Positions 1 through 6,714 of a stretch of 33,499 bases of DNA are shown piece by piece. Source of the stretch: a virus; IMG/VR virus record IMGVR_UViG_3300016457_000256, positions 1-33,499 of that record, one strand, 5' to 3'. The position numbers were made by a program, and so were the translations under genes. The notes below the pieces were generated by a model. That model was not told where the DNA came from and made no database searches. It saw nothing but the letters and a program-made list of their open reading frames with translations. Within the stretch, counting starts at the first letter, position 1. The number at the start of each line of letters is the position of its first letter.

Positions 1-330
1 GCGCAGCTGACCGAGCAGCTCGGGCAGCGCGATGTTTTTCATGCGACTGAGCTGCATGAGGGTGGTCATGGCGCGTTCCTCGAGGAACGCGACGGTGCGT
101 TGCAGCTCTTCGGGCGTTGCCGCCATGAAGTAGCCGTCCGTGGGGGTGCCGCAGATGTGCGAGCCCTGCTTGCGCAGTTCCTTGATGAGGAATCGCACTC
201 GCCGCGTGTGCATGTCGGTGTTCACGAGCTGGCCCGTGATCCGGCGCACCAGCTCGTCAGCGTGCACACCGTTGGCCTGGCCGACGTGATGCTGCATCTC
301 TGCGAGCAGTTGGGCTTCGGTGATCTGCAT
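1..330 (-). CDS. Partial early protein, winged-helix-like (truncated by window edge)
   Basis: The reading frame opens with ATG at 330 and stays open to the left edge for 110 codons, so the C-terminus is missing. A GTG lies directly before the ATG at 333 and a weak GAGG lies upstream. The N-terminal half (about residues 1-75) reads like a small winged-helix domain: a helical segment with ELVRRITGQ, then TRRVRFLIKELRKQG, then a short hairpin with HICGTPTDGYFMA. The rest is helical. Proteins of this look are common in the early blocks of Mu-like and other Burkholderiales phages, but I know no function for them. It is the most distal early gene visible and starts 10 bases after the upstream gene ends, so it is probably cotranscribed. 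DNA binding is inference. Confidence 0.75.
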   Translation of the reverse strand, partial: MQITEAQLLAEMQHHVGQANGVHADELVRRITGQLVNTDMHTRRVRFLIKELRKQGSHICGTPTDGYFMAATPEELQRTVAFLEERAMTTLMQLSRMKNIALPELLGQLR

Positions 331-340
331 CACGACGGCC

Positions 341-754
341 TCAATGCAGCTTCGAGCGCGCGGCCTGGCGGATGCTGTCCATGACGGCATCCGGATCCGA
401 GGTCGATGCCTGGATCTCACCGGCGTTGGCAGCAGCGTCCAACGCCGGCGAGTCGACGCCTGCCACGGCAGCCGATTGAGGCGCGCCCTGCGGTGCGGTC
501 TGCGCGGCCTGATGCCGCTGGTGATGGAAGTGCCTGAGGATGCGCGTGCCTTCGTCCGTCATGACGAGCGCAGCGTTCTCCGTGAGCCCAACCAGGTTGG
601 CGACCGTGAGATAGGCCATGAGCATCGCGTCGAGCAGCTCGCTGCGCTGTGAGATTGGAATCTCCTGCGCATTCACGGTCTCGAGGATTACGTGGCACAG
701 CTGCAGCGAACGCGGCTGCTCGGACTGGACGGGGGCGGTCTTGACATCAGACAT
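341..754 (-). CDS. Hypothetical early phage protein (137 aa)
   Basis: I do not recognise this protein. The start is the ATG at 754, preceded by AGGAGA six bases upstream. It overlaps the end of the upstream gene by 8 bases, which suggests translational coupling. Residues 1-75 are predicted helical with conserved-looking hydrophobic stretches (LQLCHVILETVNAQ and AMLMAYLTVANLVGL). The C-terminal half is low-complexity, rich in Ala, Gln and His, and probably flexible. There is no signal peptide, membrane segment or clear enzyme motif. Its position in the leftward early operon of a BcepMu-type phage suggests an early accessory or host-takeover role, which is inference only. A longer in-frame extension upstream exists but lies in the wrong frame of the neighbouring gene and lacks a ribosome site. 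Confidence 0.75.
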   Translation of the reverse strand: MSDVKTAPVQSEQPRSLQLCHVILETVNAQEIPISQRSELLDAMLMAYLTVANLVGLTENAALVMTDEGTRILRHFHHQRHQAAQTAPQGAPQSAAVAGVDSPALDAAANAGEIQASTSDPDAVMDSIRQAARSKLH

Positions 755-1025
755 TGGCGATCTCCTGCAGGTTGAAAAAGGCGAAGGACGTGAGCTGCAC
801 CCACTCGCCGAGAACGGCCAGCACGGGACGCAGATCGAAGAACAGCACCACGAGAGCCAAGGCCATCGTGAGCAGGAACCAGGGGCGGCGGATCTCGCCG
901 TAGCCCGGGCTTGCCGCCCGCTGGCGGCGACGCACGGCGCGTTCGGCGCGCCGGATCTCTGCGCGGGCTTCACGCAGCCGCTGGCGGGCGCGGCCGTCTG
1001 CGGAAAGGCGGCTCATAAGGTTCAT
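747..1025 (-). CDS. Small membrane protein of the early operon (92 aa)
   Basis: The start is the ATG at 1025 with an AAAGG site upstream. The start codon overlaps the stop of the preceding gene (ATGA). An upstream in-frame ATG at 1049 is possible but lies inside that gene. Residues 1-40 are strongly basic (many Arg, with Glu) and should be cytoplasmic. About residues 48-63 form a clear hydrophobic helix (WFLLTMALALVVLFF), and a second less certain one lies around residues 66-84. The family is not recognised. A basic tail followed by one or two membrane spans would fit a small membrane effector, or a pinholin-like protein out of place. No holin is evident in the late lysis region, but assigning that role here would be speculation. 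Confidence 0.7.
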   Translation of the reverse strand: MNLMSRLSADGRARQRLREARAEIRRAERAVRRRQRAASPGYGEIRRPWFLLTMALALVVLFFDLRPVLAVLGEWVQLTSFAFFNLQEIANV

Positions 1026-1375
1026 GACGCGACCTTTCGGTTCGGGCACGTCTTGCAGGCCTGGAAGAGCCGCACGCGCTGCGGGTTGGTGTGCGCCAGA
1101 GGACGGACTTGGTAGTCCAGGCAGTGGCGCCGGCCCAGCTCGCCCATCACGGGACAGGTCACTGTCTCAGCCATGTACTGGCCGCGGATTCGCTCGGACA
1201 TCTTGGACACGTCGCCGAGATATCGATCTCTGAGTAGCTGGTTCACCACTGCGTGAGAGACACCCAGGTCCGATGCGACTTTGGTTTGGGACCCCAGACG
1301 CACGACAGCCGCCTTCAACACGGTCAACACATCCTTTGGAAGCGCTTTCGGCGCGCTGGATTTACTCGAGGCCAT
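1022..1375 (-). CDS. HTH regulator with four-cysteine C-terminal cluster (117 aa)
   Basis: The start is the ATG at 1375, preceded by a strong AGGAGGT. It overlaps the upstream gene by 14 bases, and its stop overlaps the next start (ATGA). Residues about 26-52 form a helix-turn-helix (SQTKVASDLGVSHAVVNQLL) resembling the LacI/Cro class. The C-terminal part holds C74, H84, C85, C107 and C110, ending in ACKTCPN, a spacing suited to zinc or an iron-sulphur cluster. Proteins of this shape occur in the early blocks of BcepMu-like phages. A DNA-binding transcription regulator is the likely role. It is expressed early and could control late genes in place of Mu Mor or C, but this is inference without direct evidence. 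Confidence 0.78.
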   Translation of the reverse strand: MASSKSSAPKALPKDVLTVLKAAVVRLGSQTKVASDLGVSHAVVNQLLRDRYLGDVSKMSERIRGQYMAETVTCPVMGELGRRHCLDYQVRPLAHTNPQRVRLFQACKTCPNRKVAS

Positions 1376-2003
1376 CGCATACCTCCTGCGCGGATTCGAG
1401 ATCGATGAATGCGCCCGTGTTGCGATCGAGCACGCACCGGCGCCTGGTGATGGCAGGTGCGTGCGGGCCCGTGTTCCGCAGCAACCGGTACTGCCCTGCG
1501 GCCTGGCGCGTGGGCGCGCGCAGCTGCTGCAGATAGCCCGCCCGATACAAGGCGTCGACGTACTTGCGGGCGGTCTCTTCGGACACCACCACCGGCGGCA
1601 GAGTGGCCGCGCAAGCGATGTCCCGAAAGTCGAAGGTCTTGTGAACGCGCATCGCGCGCCACATCGCCAGGACGCCCAGCCCCAGGTTCGTAGGTTTCCC
1701 CTGGGCGTCAACACGCGGGGCCTCACCAGCGGGGCGGACCAGCCGATAGATCACCGTCGAGTGCCGTGCACCGTGCTGCCCCTGGACCGCCGAGGGCTTC
1801 ACTTCCTCGAGGTAGCCCGCGCGGGCGAAGCACCGCAGGTTGTGCTGTACGGTGGGCATCTGCACCATCGGGCTGCAGGCGTCCTGCGCGTCGAATGCGG
1901 TGAAGCGCTGGCCGCGCGGCGCGCCGACCTTGAGGACGGCCGCCCACACGCGCTCTCGCGGCGTGCGCAGGCCCAGCGCGGCGTTGTCAGTGCGCTTGGG
2001 CAT
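1362..2003 (-). CDS. Early protein with two winged-helix-like repeats (213 aa)
   Basis: The start is the ATG at 2003, preceded seven bases upstream by GAGGAGG, clearly better than the in-frame ATG at 2036. It overlaps the upstream gene's end by 17 bases. Two similar segments are visible. The first, about residues 14-70, runs from RVWAAVLKVG to FARAGYLEEV. The second, about residues 115-170, runs from LGVLAMWRAM to YRAGYLQQL. Each has helices followed by the recognition-helix and wing pattern of a winged helix, so the protein looks like an internal duplication and could bind DNA in a bipartite way. No catalytic motif is seen. The role is unknown; replication accessory or transcription factor are both possible. 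Confidence 0.78.
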   Translation of the reverse strand: MPKRTDNAALGLRTPRERVWAAVLKVGAPRGQRFTAFDAQDACSPMVQMPTVQHNLRCFARAGYLEEVKPSAVQGQHGARHSTVIYRLVRPAGEAPRVDAQGKPTNLGLGVLAMWRAMRVHKTFDFRDIACAATLPPVVVSEETARKYVDALYRAGYLQQLRAPTRQAAGQYRLLRNTGPHAPAITRRRCVLDRNTGAFIDLESAQEVCDGLE

Positions 2004-2280
2004 GAGCTGCCTCCTCGCTGCGCTCGCGTTGGGCACGAGCCACCATCTGGGACAACTGCGCGGCGACCAGGTCTCCGAGCCGGAAAGAGCCGACGAACGT
2101 GTCAGGCGCCATCAGCAAGAACTCGCCGGTGCCGACATCGAGCGTCAGATCGAGATTCAGGGTCTGACCGAACGCCTTGCCGCGCACCTTGCAGATGTGC
2201 ATCCGACCACGCATCGACACCGGAATGTCCTCGTTCGGAATCAGGTGGATCGGCAGCTTGCCGTGGAGGGTGCTGATCAC
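1987..2280 (-). CDS. Hypothetical early protein (97 aa), GTG start
   Basis: The start is inferred as GTG at 2280. It overlaps the ATPase gene's stop (GTGA) and is preceded by GAAGGGAG at a good distance. No ATG is available in a sensible place, and the much longer upstream frame is antisense-like noise inside the ATPase gene. The protein appears to be a small beta-rich domain: residues 1-65 alternate hydrophobic strands (LPIHLIPNEDIPVS, LNLDLTLDVGTGEFLLM). A helical, charged tail follows (residues 70-97). I recognise no family. Its tight coupling to the MuB-like ATPase suggests a transposition or replication accessory, which is inference from neighbours only. Confidence 0.65.
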   Translation of the reverse strand: MISTLHGKLPIHLIPNEDIPVSMRGRMHICKVRGKAFGQTLNLDLTLDVGTGEFLLMAPDTFVGSFRLGDLVAAQLSQMVARAQRERSEEAAHAQAH

Positions 2281-3014
2281 CGATGCGCTCCCTTCACGAC
2301 AGCGCCGACCATCTCCACCGACACGCTCGTCAGGCCGCGGCGCTTGCACTCTTCCCTGATGCGCTCGATCTCGCTCGTGACGCGCCGTGCAACGCCGTTC
2401 GCCCGGGCTGCCAGCGCGGCGTGGGTGCCAGCCTCCCACGTCAGGGCGGATGCATAGTGACGCGTCAGCGCAGCGGCGTCGGACTCGTCGCAGGGCTGCG
2501 CGCTGGCCCAGACCAGGACACGATCGTGGAAGCGCTCATGGTGGCTAAGCAGCTTCTGCTGCAGCTGTTGCTCGCCGATCAGCAGGATCGGGGTCGCGCA
2601 CGAGTCATGGATCGCTCGGATGAAGTCGACCGACTTCGTCTCGGCGATGTGGTCCATCTCGTCGATCACCAGCGGCCGGTTGATCAGGCTCAGGCGCTCG
2701 CATGCGGCCTCGTACATGTCGTTGATCGACATGCTGGCTTTCGGGCGCACGTCCAGCTCCGTCAGCAGGCGCCGCGCGAGGCTCTTCGTGGTTTCGAAGG
2801 AGTGCAGCTCAAGATACACCGCATTGCCGCCGGCGGGATGCGCCAGGTACATCGCAGCCTGGCTCTTGCCCAGACCAGGCCGCCCCGACAAGACCGCGAT
2901 GCGGGGCATCTGCGCGGGCGCTGCCTGGATCTGCTTCATTGCGCTCATGGCCAGACCCACGTTCGTGAGTCGAGCGACACCGGTGCCGGATTGTTCGGGG
3001 GCCTTGTTTGTCAT
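2277..3014 (-). CDS. B: MuB-like AAA+ ATPase, transposition target protein (245 aa)
   Basis: This is the ATP-dependent DNA-binding partner of the transposase, which in Mu captures target DNA, stimulates A and gives target immunity. Seen directly are a Walker A motif GRPGLGKS at residues 44-51, a Walker B motif PLVIDE at about 114-119, and a sensor-1-like strand (PILLIGEQQ) around 142-150. The C-terminal region is helical and basic. The length fits the BcepMu-type B protein, which is shorter than Mu B and lacks an obvious N-terminal HTH appendage. The start at 3014 has AAGGAAG upstream. It lies directly downstream of the transposase, separated by an 86-base gap with a hairpin. A general AAA ATPase is certain; the MuB role rests on context. 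Confidence 0.92.
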   Translation of the reverse strand: MTNKAPEQSGTGVARLTNVGLAMSAMKQIQAAPAQMPRIAVLSGRPGLGKSQAAMYLAHPAGGNAVYLELHSFETTKSLARRLLTELDVRPKASMSINDMYEAACERLSLINRPLVIDEMDHIAETKSVDFIRAIHDSCATPILLIGEQQLQQKLLSHHERFHDRVLVWASAQPCDESDAAALTRHYASALTWEAGTHAALAARANGVARRVTSEIERIREECKRRGLTSVSVEMVGAVVKGAHR

Positions 3015-3066
3015 AGACTTCCTTCGTTTTGCTTACGTAAACGGGGCTTTGCAACCCCCTCCAAGG

Positions 3067-3102
3067 CCCTCATGCGTTCCAGCGCATGAGGGCTTTTCCT
3101 TT
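3067..3102 (+). terminator. Hairpin with T-rich tail between A and B genes
   Basis: A perfect 10-bp inverted repeat (CCCTCATGCG at 3067-3076 and its complement at 3083-3092) encloses a 6-base loop. On the plus strand it is followed by CTTTTCCTTT, as in an intrinsic terminator for rightward transcripts. On the minus strand, the direction of the A-B operon, it has no T-tract and would instead be an mRNA hairpin immediately after the transposase stop codon. The rest of the 86-base A-B gap holds a weaker GGGG/CCCC pair at 3043-3059. Confidence 0.5.
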
Positions 3103-5296
3103 AGCCCGCCACTTCGGCGAGCGGGTCTTCGCCCTGCTGCATCGAATGCCAGCCTTCCCACTCGGCGCTGCCTTCGTAGGTGTGCAGCCACTCGGCATCA
3201 CGCGCGCCGAGCTGCTCGCCGGCCGTGGCACGGGCAGACAGCCGGCACCAGGCGCTGTAGCGCTGCTTCGCGCTGTCCATGCGGATGACGGGCGCCGTCG
3301 ATTCGTCGAGGGCCGCCCGGGCTTCGGCCCGCGCGTCCTGCTGCGCGCCAAGGCTCGAGGCCGCGAGCAGCGATTCAATGGCCGGGGTGCTGGTGTTGGG
3401 GCGTACCGGCAGGCGTGATACGTTGGCGCTGGTGTCGATCGCACCATCGGCCCGCTCCGCCTGGATGGCGTCGACAGCCCGCTGCGTGAGCCCCTTGCTC
3501 GCGGCCTTGCGAAACTGCGCGATGACGGGAGCCGCGGTGGCTTTCTCGATCGCGTGCGCCTTGGCGGCAACCTCGGCGCGGTTGATGCCGAGCTTGGTGT
3601 GATCGATCGCACGGCAGATGTAGGTGCCGTCCAGGTGGAAGACATGCATTGCGCCCAGGTCGGCTTCGTCGATGCGGCAATAGACCTGTTGGCCCATGAC
3701 GTCGACCGACGCAAGTTCGGGCGCGCGATACCACGCCGCTCCGGCGCGGTCGTTGAGCGGCATCTGAATCCCTCGCTTGCCGACGATTCGCACACCATTG
3801 CCGGCAACAGGCATAAGGAACAAGTCCAGCGCGCGCTCGTCAACGCGCAGGACGCGCGTCGCGAGGCGCTGCGTCATCTCGGCGGGGCTGCACCCGAGTT
3901 CACGGTGCGGCCGAGCGTGGTACTCATCCAGCCAAGCATTGATGACGCTCTGCAGCTGCGCAGGTGTCATGCGCAGTCGAACCCCTTCGCTACCGAAGCG
4001 CTGCGCGAAACTCTTGGCCGATTCGATGGCCTTGCGGGTCGCCACGTCGTGACCCACGAAGCCTTCAAGCATCGGGAAAAGGTCGTGCAGCAGGGTGCCC
4101 AGAAAACGCTCGATGAACGGCTTCTGATCGGGACTGAAGGGGGTGCACAGCGGGTGCTCGATCAAGAGCGCCTTGAGGCCAAAGTCGAAGTCAGCGGCCG
4201 TGTAGTCCTTGCCGTTGTCGGTCTTGATGCGCTCAGGCTTGCCCCAGTCGAGCATGGCTTGGCGCACAAGCGCCTTGACCGCGTTGCTGCTGCTTGTGCG
4301 CGCTACCAGAACCTTCGCCCGACGGGTGTGAACGTCGATGGCCGCAATCAATGCGTGCCGCCGGATCTCGCCGGTATCGCCGTCCTGCAGGTTGAAGGCG
4401 ATCTCCACGCGTTGCTGTGCATCCGCAATGGTCGAGTCCAGCTGCCACTCTTCGTTCGGCGCGCTGATGTGCTCGCTGCGGCTGCCGAAGGCCGGCATGT
4501 ACTTGTTCCGCCAAGCATCCGGGTTCTTGAGCTTGAGGAGTGCGACCTTGTGGTCTGCCTTGTACTCGCGCAGCCACCGCTTGAGCGTGGTGATGGATGG
4601 AGCACGGTCCTCGCCCAGGTGGTTGCTGATGACCCGGCGCACCTGTGCTGCTGTCGGATCGTGCATCTCGATCAACGCAGCGACGAACGCGCCATGCAGC
4701 TCTTCATCCTCTGCCAGCTTCGACTGGCCCTTGTCCTTGCGCGGCTTGCGCTCGAGCAGCGCCTCGACGCCGTTGACGCGCCACTGGCGATACCACTTGT
4801 CGAGGGTCTTGGCGGGGATCGCAGGGTAGGCCGCGAGCGTGCCCGGCAATGCTTCAATCTGGCCGGCGCCCCACAGTGCGCAAAACTCGCCGATGGCGGG
4901 CCACACAGCCCCGCCGCGGTGGGCGTGATAGCGCTCGAACCGTTGGAAGAGGTCCAGGCGCGGATTGGTCGCGGGGTCGAAGGCCCCCACCGACTCGAGC
5001 TTGACGCCCAGGCGAGCCATTGCATTTGCGTGGGCCTGCACCTGGGAAGCGCGAGCCATCTCTTCGCCGGCAGCGATCGCACGGGTGATCGGCTTGACGC
5101 CACCCGCGACACTCGCCGCGAGGGCCTGTTGCGTCGGGGCCGGGAGATCCGTCAGGAGGTACTCGCAGCCGCTGCGCCCACGGCCGACGCGTGGCCGGGA
5201 GGTCCATTTCTCGGACCGCGCGCGTCGCAGGACTTGGCGATCGCTGGCGGGCATTCCGGGCAGGCCGGCAAGGTCAGGCGCCGCGAACCACATCAT
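3101..5296 (-). CDS. A: MuA-type DDE transposase (731 aa)
   Basis: This protein catalyses strand transfer of the phage ends for integration and replicative transposition. The N-terminus (residues 3-60, WFAAPDLAGLPGMPAS onward) is the Mu-type winged-helix DNA-binding domain. A helical end-binding region with HTH-like segments follows (about 150-250). The catalytic core carries WQLDSTIAD (D287), IKTDNGKDY (D360) and PFIERFLG (E396), a D-D-35-E arrangement. Residues about 480-560 form the beta-barrel part, and the Ala/Glu-rich C-terminus would contact B. The length is in the usual range. The start at 5296 (ATG ATG) has GGAGGGG upstream and overlaps the preceding stop (ATGA). The DDE residues are intact, so the element is probably active. 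Confidence 0.95.
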   Translation of the reverse strand: MMWFAAPDLAGLPGMPASDRQVLRRARSEKWTSRPRVGRGRSGCEYLLTDLPAPTQQALAASVAGGVKPITRAIAAGEEMARASQVQAHANAMARLGVKLESVGAFDPATNPRLDLFQRFERYHAHRGGAVWPAIGEFCALWGAGQIEALPGTLAAYPAIPAKTLDKWYRQWRVNGVEALLERKPRKDKGQSKLAEDEELHGAFVAALIEMHDPTAAQVRRVISNHLGEDRAPSITTLKRWLREYKADHKVALLKLKNPDAWRNKYMPAFGSRSEHISAPNEEWQLDSTIADAQQRVEIAFNLQDGDTGEIRRHALIAAIDVHTRRAKVLVARTSSSNAVKALVRQAMLDWGKPERIKTDNGKDYTAADFDFGLKALLIEHPLCTPFSPDQKPFIERFLGTLLHDLFPMLEGFVGHDVATRKAIESAKSFAQRFGSEGVRLRMTPAQLQSVINAWLDEYHARPHRELGCSPAEMTQRLATRVLRVDERALDLFLMPVAGNGVRIVGKRGIQMPLNDRAGAAWYRAPELASVDVMGQQVYCRIDEADLGAMHVFHLDGTYICRAIDHTKLGINRAEVAAKAHAIEKATAAPVIAQFRKAASKGLTQRAVDAIQAERADGAIDTSANVSRLPVRPNTSTPAIESLLAASSLGAQQDARAEARAALDESTAPVIRMDSAKQRYSAWCRLSARATAGEQLGARDAEWLHTYEGSAEWEGWHSMQQGEDPLAEVAG

Positions 5297-5619
5297 GCGG
5301 CCCCTCCGGAAAGGTCACGCACTCGACGCGCGGCATGAAACGCTGCCAGGCGAAGCGATGCGGCACTAGGGTGGGAACGAAGCCCCAAGATCTGGCGGAC
5401 ATAGCCGACTCGGCCTGCTCGACGCGCGCTTAGGAGGTCATTGCTCAGCGCTTCTGCGGCTACGCCATACGGGACGCCAATGTGCGCTGCGAAAGCGTCG
5501 ATCGATCCATATCGACGTCTCACGTCATCCCGTGCTTGCATCGCTGACCAAGAGGCGTATCGAACCGGCTGCACCACGAAAAGAGCACCGTCGAGTCGGA
5601 GCTTCAGGCGAGGCTTCAC
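5293..5619 (-). CDS. Small HTH-like early protein (108 aa), GTG start
   Basis: The start is a GTG at 5619 overlapping the stop of the gp16-like gene (GTGA), with GGGAGG six bases upstream. Residues about 35-65 (YGSIDAFAAHIGVPYGVAAEAL onward) look like a helix-turn-helix, and the remainder is basic and helical. It lies between the gp16-like regulator and the transposase, and its end overlaps the transposase start, so all three are translationally coupled. I do not recognise a characterised family. A DNA-binding role in early control or transposition is plausible but inferred. Confidence 0.75.
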   Translation of the reverse strand: MKPRLKLRLDGALFVVQPVRYASWSAMQARDDVRRRYGSIDAFAAHIGVPYGVAAEALSNDLLSARRAGRVGYVRQILGLRSHPSAASLRLAAFHAARRVRDLSGGAA

Positions 5620-5894
5620 TTCGCACCTCCCACGAGCTTGAGGTTGGCCGCAGGCTTGGCCGGCGGCGGTGCATACAGCCGGGGCGCGACGACGCGACCC
5701 TGCTTGAGTCCGAGCGCCACTGCAATCCGGTGGGCCTGACCACGCTTTGCTTTGATGCGGCCCGACAGGACCCCACGAGCGACGTCATAGGACAGTCCAT
5801 GCGCGCGCGCCCACTCCGCGAGGGAGATGCCTGCTTCGTCCATTTCTGCACGAACTTCGGCGGGCGTCTTTTGAGGCTTTGATTTCGTCGGCAC
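5616..5894 (-). CDS. BcepMu gp16-family DNA-binding protein (92 aa)
   Basis: This is the first gene of the leftward early operon. Residues about 20-60 (ISLAEWARAHGLSYDVARGV, then SGRIKAKRGQAHRIAVALGL) match what I remember of the phage-associated BcepMu gp16 family: an HTH followed by a GR-x-K-x-x-RG-x-x-H motif. The C-terminal 30 residues are Pro/Ala-rich. The only reasonable start is GTG at 5894, with a weak ribosome site (GAGA). The early promoter at 5924-5952 lies just upstream and the repressor gene is divergent, so this protein is probably the Cro- or Ner-like counterpart that adjusts early transcription. The family call is from memory of the motif; the regulatory role is inference. Confidence 0.85.
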   Translation of the reverse strand: MPTKSKPQKTPAEVRAEMDEAGISLAEWARAHGLSYDVARGVLSGRIKAKRGQAHRIAVALGLKQGRVVAPRLYAPPPAKPAANLKLVGGAK

Positions 5895-5923
5895 AATCTC
5901 GAATCAATGTGTGATTGAACCGA

Positions 5924-5952
5924 ATTATTTCGCCACTTGGCGAATTCGTCAA
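5924..5952 (-). promoter_or_regulatory. Predicted leftward early promoter
   Basis: On the minus strand a TTGACG box (5952-5947) is followed, after exactly 17 bases, by AATAAT (5929-5924). Each box differs from the sigma-70 consensus at one base. Transcription would begin near 5917, about 22 bases before the GTG of the gp16-like gene. Both boxes lie within or beside the two operator palindromes, so repressor binding would block RNA polymerase. Confidence 0.7.
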
Positions 5953-5960
5953 GTGGCGAA
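5929..5960. promoter_or_regulatory. Two abutting 16-bp operator palindromes
   Basis: Site 1 (5929-5944) is TTCGCCACTTGGCGAA, a perfect 6-4-6 palindrome. Site 2 (5945-5960) is TTCGTCAAGTGGCGAA, the same with one mismatch. Together with flanking bases they form a 34-bp near-perfect dyad (5928-5961) with only one mismatched pair. They overlap the -35 box and spacer of the early promoter and sit just upstream of the repressor gene, as expected for the phage immunity operator. A smaller TCAAT/ATTGA repeat lies at 5904-5918. Confidence 0.75.
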
Positions 5961-5979
5961 AGCCGTGCCTGAGGAAGAA

Positions 5980-6339
5980 ATGCCTAAGAAGCCAGATTTG
6001 TCCGAAGAGGACGTGGAGCTGCGTCGAACGTTCGGGGAGCGACTGAAGGAGGCTCGCGAAGCAATGAAGAAGTCGCCCGCCGAGGTCGCGGCTATAGGCG
6101 GCATCAGCCTGGCGCACCAGTACCGAATTGAGGCCGGTGAACGGACTGCGGATGTCCTGTATCTGCAGAAGTTGATCGCCCGTTTCGGGAGCATGTTTGC
6201 TTCGCTAGTCCTCGATGTAGATCTCGGTCAAGCGAGCAAACCCCCGTCAAGAATTGGGCTAACGCAGTCGAATACAGGAGCAGGCGCTGTTTTGATTGGG
6301 CACGCCGGAGGAAGCGTGGCCGTCAAGACTAGGAGGTAG
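5980..6339 (+). CDS. Short XRE-family repressor with RHIM-like tail (119 aa)
   Basis: This is the probable lysogeny repressor, divergent from the early operon. The ATG at 5980 has GAGGAAG just upstream. A GTG at 5911 in frame lacks a ribosome site and would place coding sequence over the operators. Residues about 15-72 are a Cro/C1-type HTH (FGERLKEAREAMKKSPAEVA, then SLAHQYRIEAGERTADVLYL). The protein is short and lacks a LexA-type protease domain, so ordinary RecA-stimulated cleavage is unlikely. The tail, residues 96-115 (QSNTGAGAVLIG followed by GG and small hydrophobics), repeats a motif found at the start of the next protein. It corresponds in position to BcepMu gp17. That it binds the adjacent operators is inference. 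Confidence 0.82.
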   Translation: MPKKPDLSEEDVELRRTFGERLKEAREAMKKSPAEVAAIGGISLAHQYRIEAGERTADVLYLQKLIARFGSMFASLVLDVDLGQASKPPSRIGLTQSNTGAGAVLIGHAGGSVAVKTRR

Positions 6340-6342
6340 GGT

Positions 6343-6714
6343 TTGCACTGGCAGGGTTTGATTGCAAAGATTGGACGCGTCTTTTCTATGCGGCAATCGA
6401 ACAGCGGCGCTGGTGCGATTCAGGTTGGCGAAGTGCATGGCGATCTGACGATCGTCCAGGTGGCCGCGCAGTCCCCGGGCGAGGGACACGCTCAGCGTTT
6501 GCGCATTGAGCAAGCGCGCGTGCTTCGACTCCTCGCCCGAGTCTCGAACCGAAGATCCATCCTTGAGTTCATGCGGCGGGAATTTGGCACGAGCATGGTC
6601 AAGGACCTGACATTTCCACAGTTGTACAGAGTGAAGAAGTATGCGGAGGCGGTGGTTCGCCGTGAGGGTGACCTCGTCCGTGACACAGAGTCCAATACCA
6701 GGGAGGATGAGTGA
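6343..6714 (+). CDS. Lysogeny-module protein with RHIM-like motif (123 aa)
   Basis: The start is inferred as TTG at 6343 because a full AGGAGGT (6331-6337), which overlaps the repressor's stop codon, is correctly spaced; the next ATG (6388) has no such site. Residues 18-37 carry QSNSGAGAIQVG and then G-D-L-T-I, containing the I-Q-V-G tetrad typical of RHIM amyloid motifs. Residues about 55-115 form a helical domain (ARVLRLLARV, SILEFMRREFGTS, DLTFPQLYRVKKYAE) that I cannot assign. It is tightly coupled to the repressor and precedes the lipoprotein gene. It may be a repressor partner or an immunity or exclusion factor; no function is established. The G+C is lower than in the late genes. Confidence 0.75.
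   Translation: MHWQGLIAKIGRVFSMRQSNSGAGAIQVGEVHGDLTIVQVAAQSPGEGHAQRLRIEQARVLRLLARVSNRRSILEFMRREFGTSMVKDLTFPQLYRVKKYAEAVVRREGDLVRDTESNTREDE

Noticed and set aside
1338-1350. AAGCGCTT palindrome resembling the late element
   Set aside because: It lies inside the coding region of the HTH regulator, lacks the TAAA/TTTA flanks and has no conserved downstream blocks.
3554-5338. 594-codon plus-strand frame opposite the transposase
   Set aside because: It mirrors the G+C-rich codons of the transposase on the other strand. No domain or ribosome site is seen, and the transposase is certain.
5911-5979. GTG at 5911 as repressor start
   Set aside because: It has no ribosome site, and the extra 23 codons would lie over the operator palindromes. 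The ATG at 5980 has GAGGAAG.
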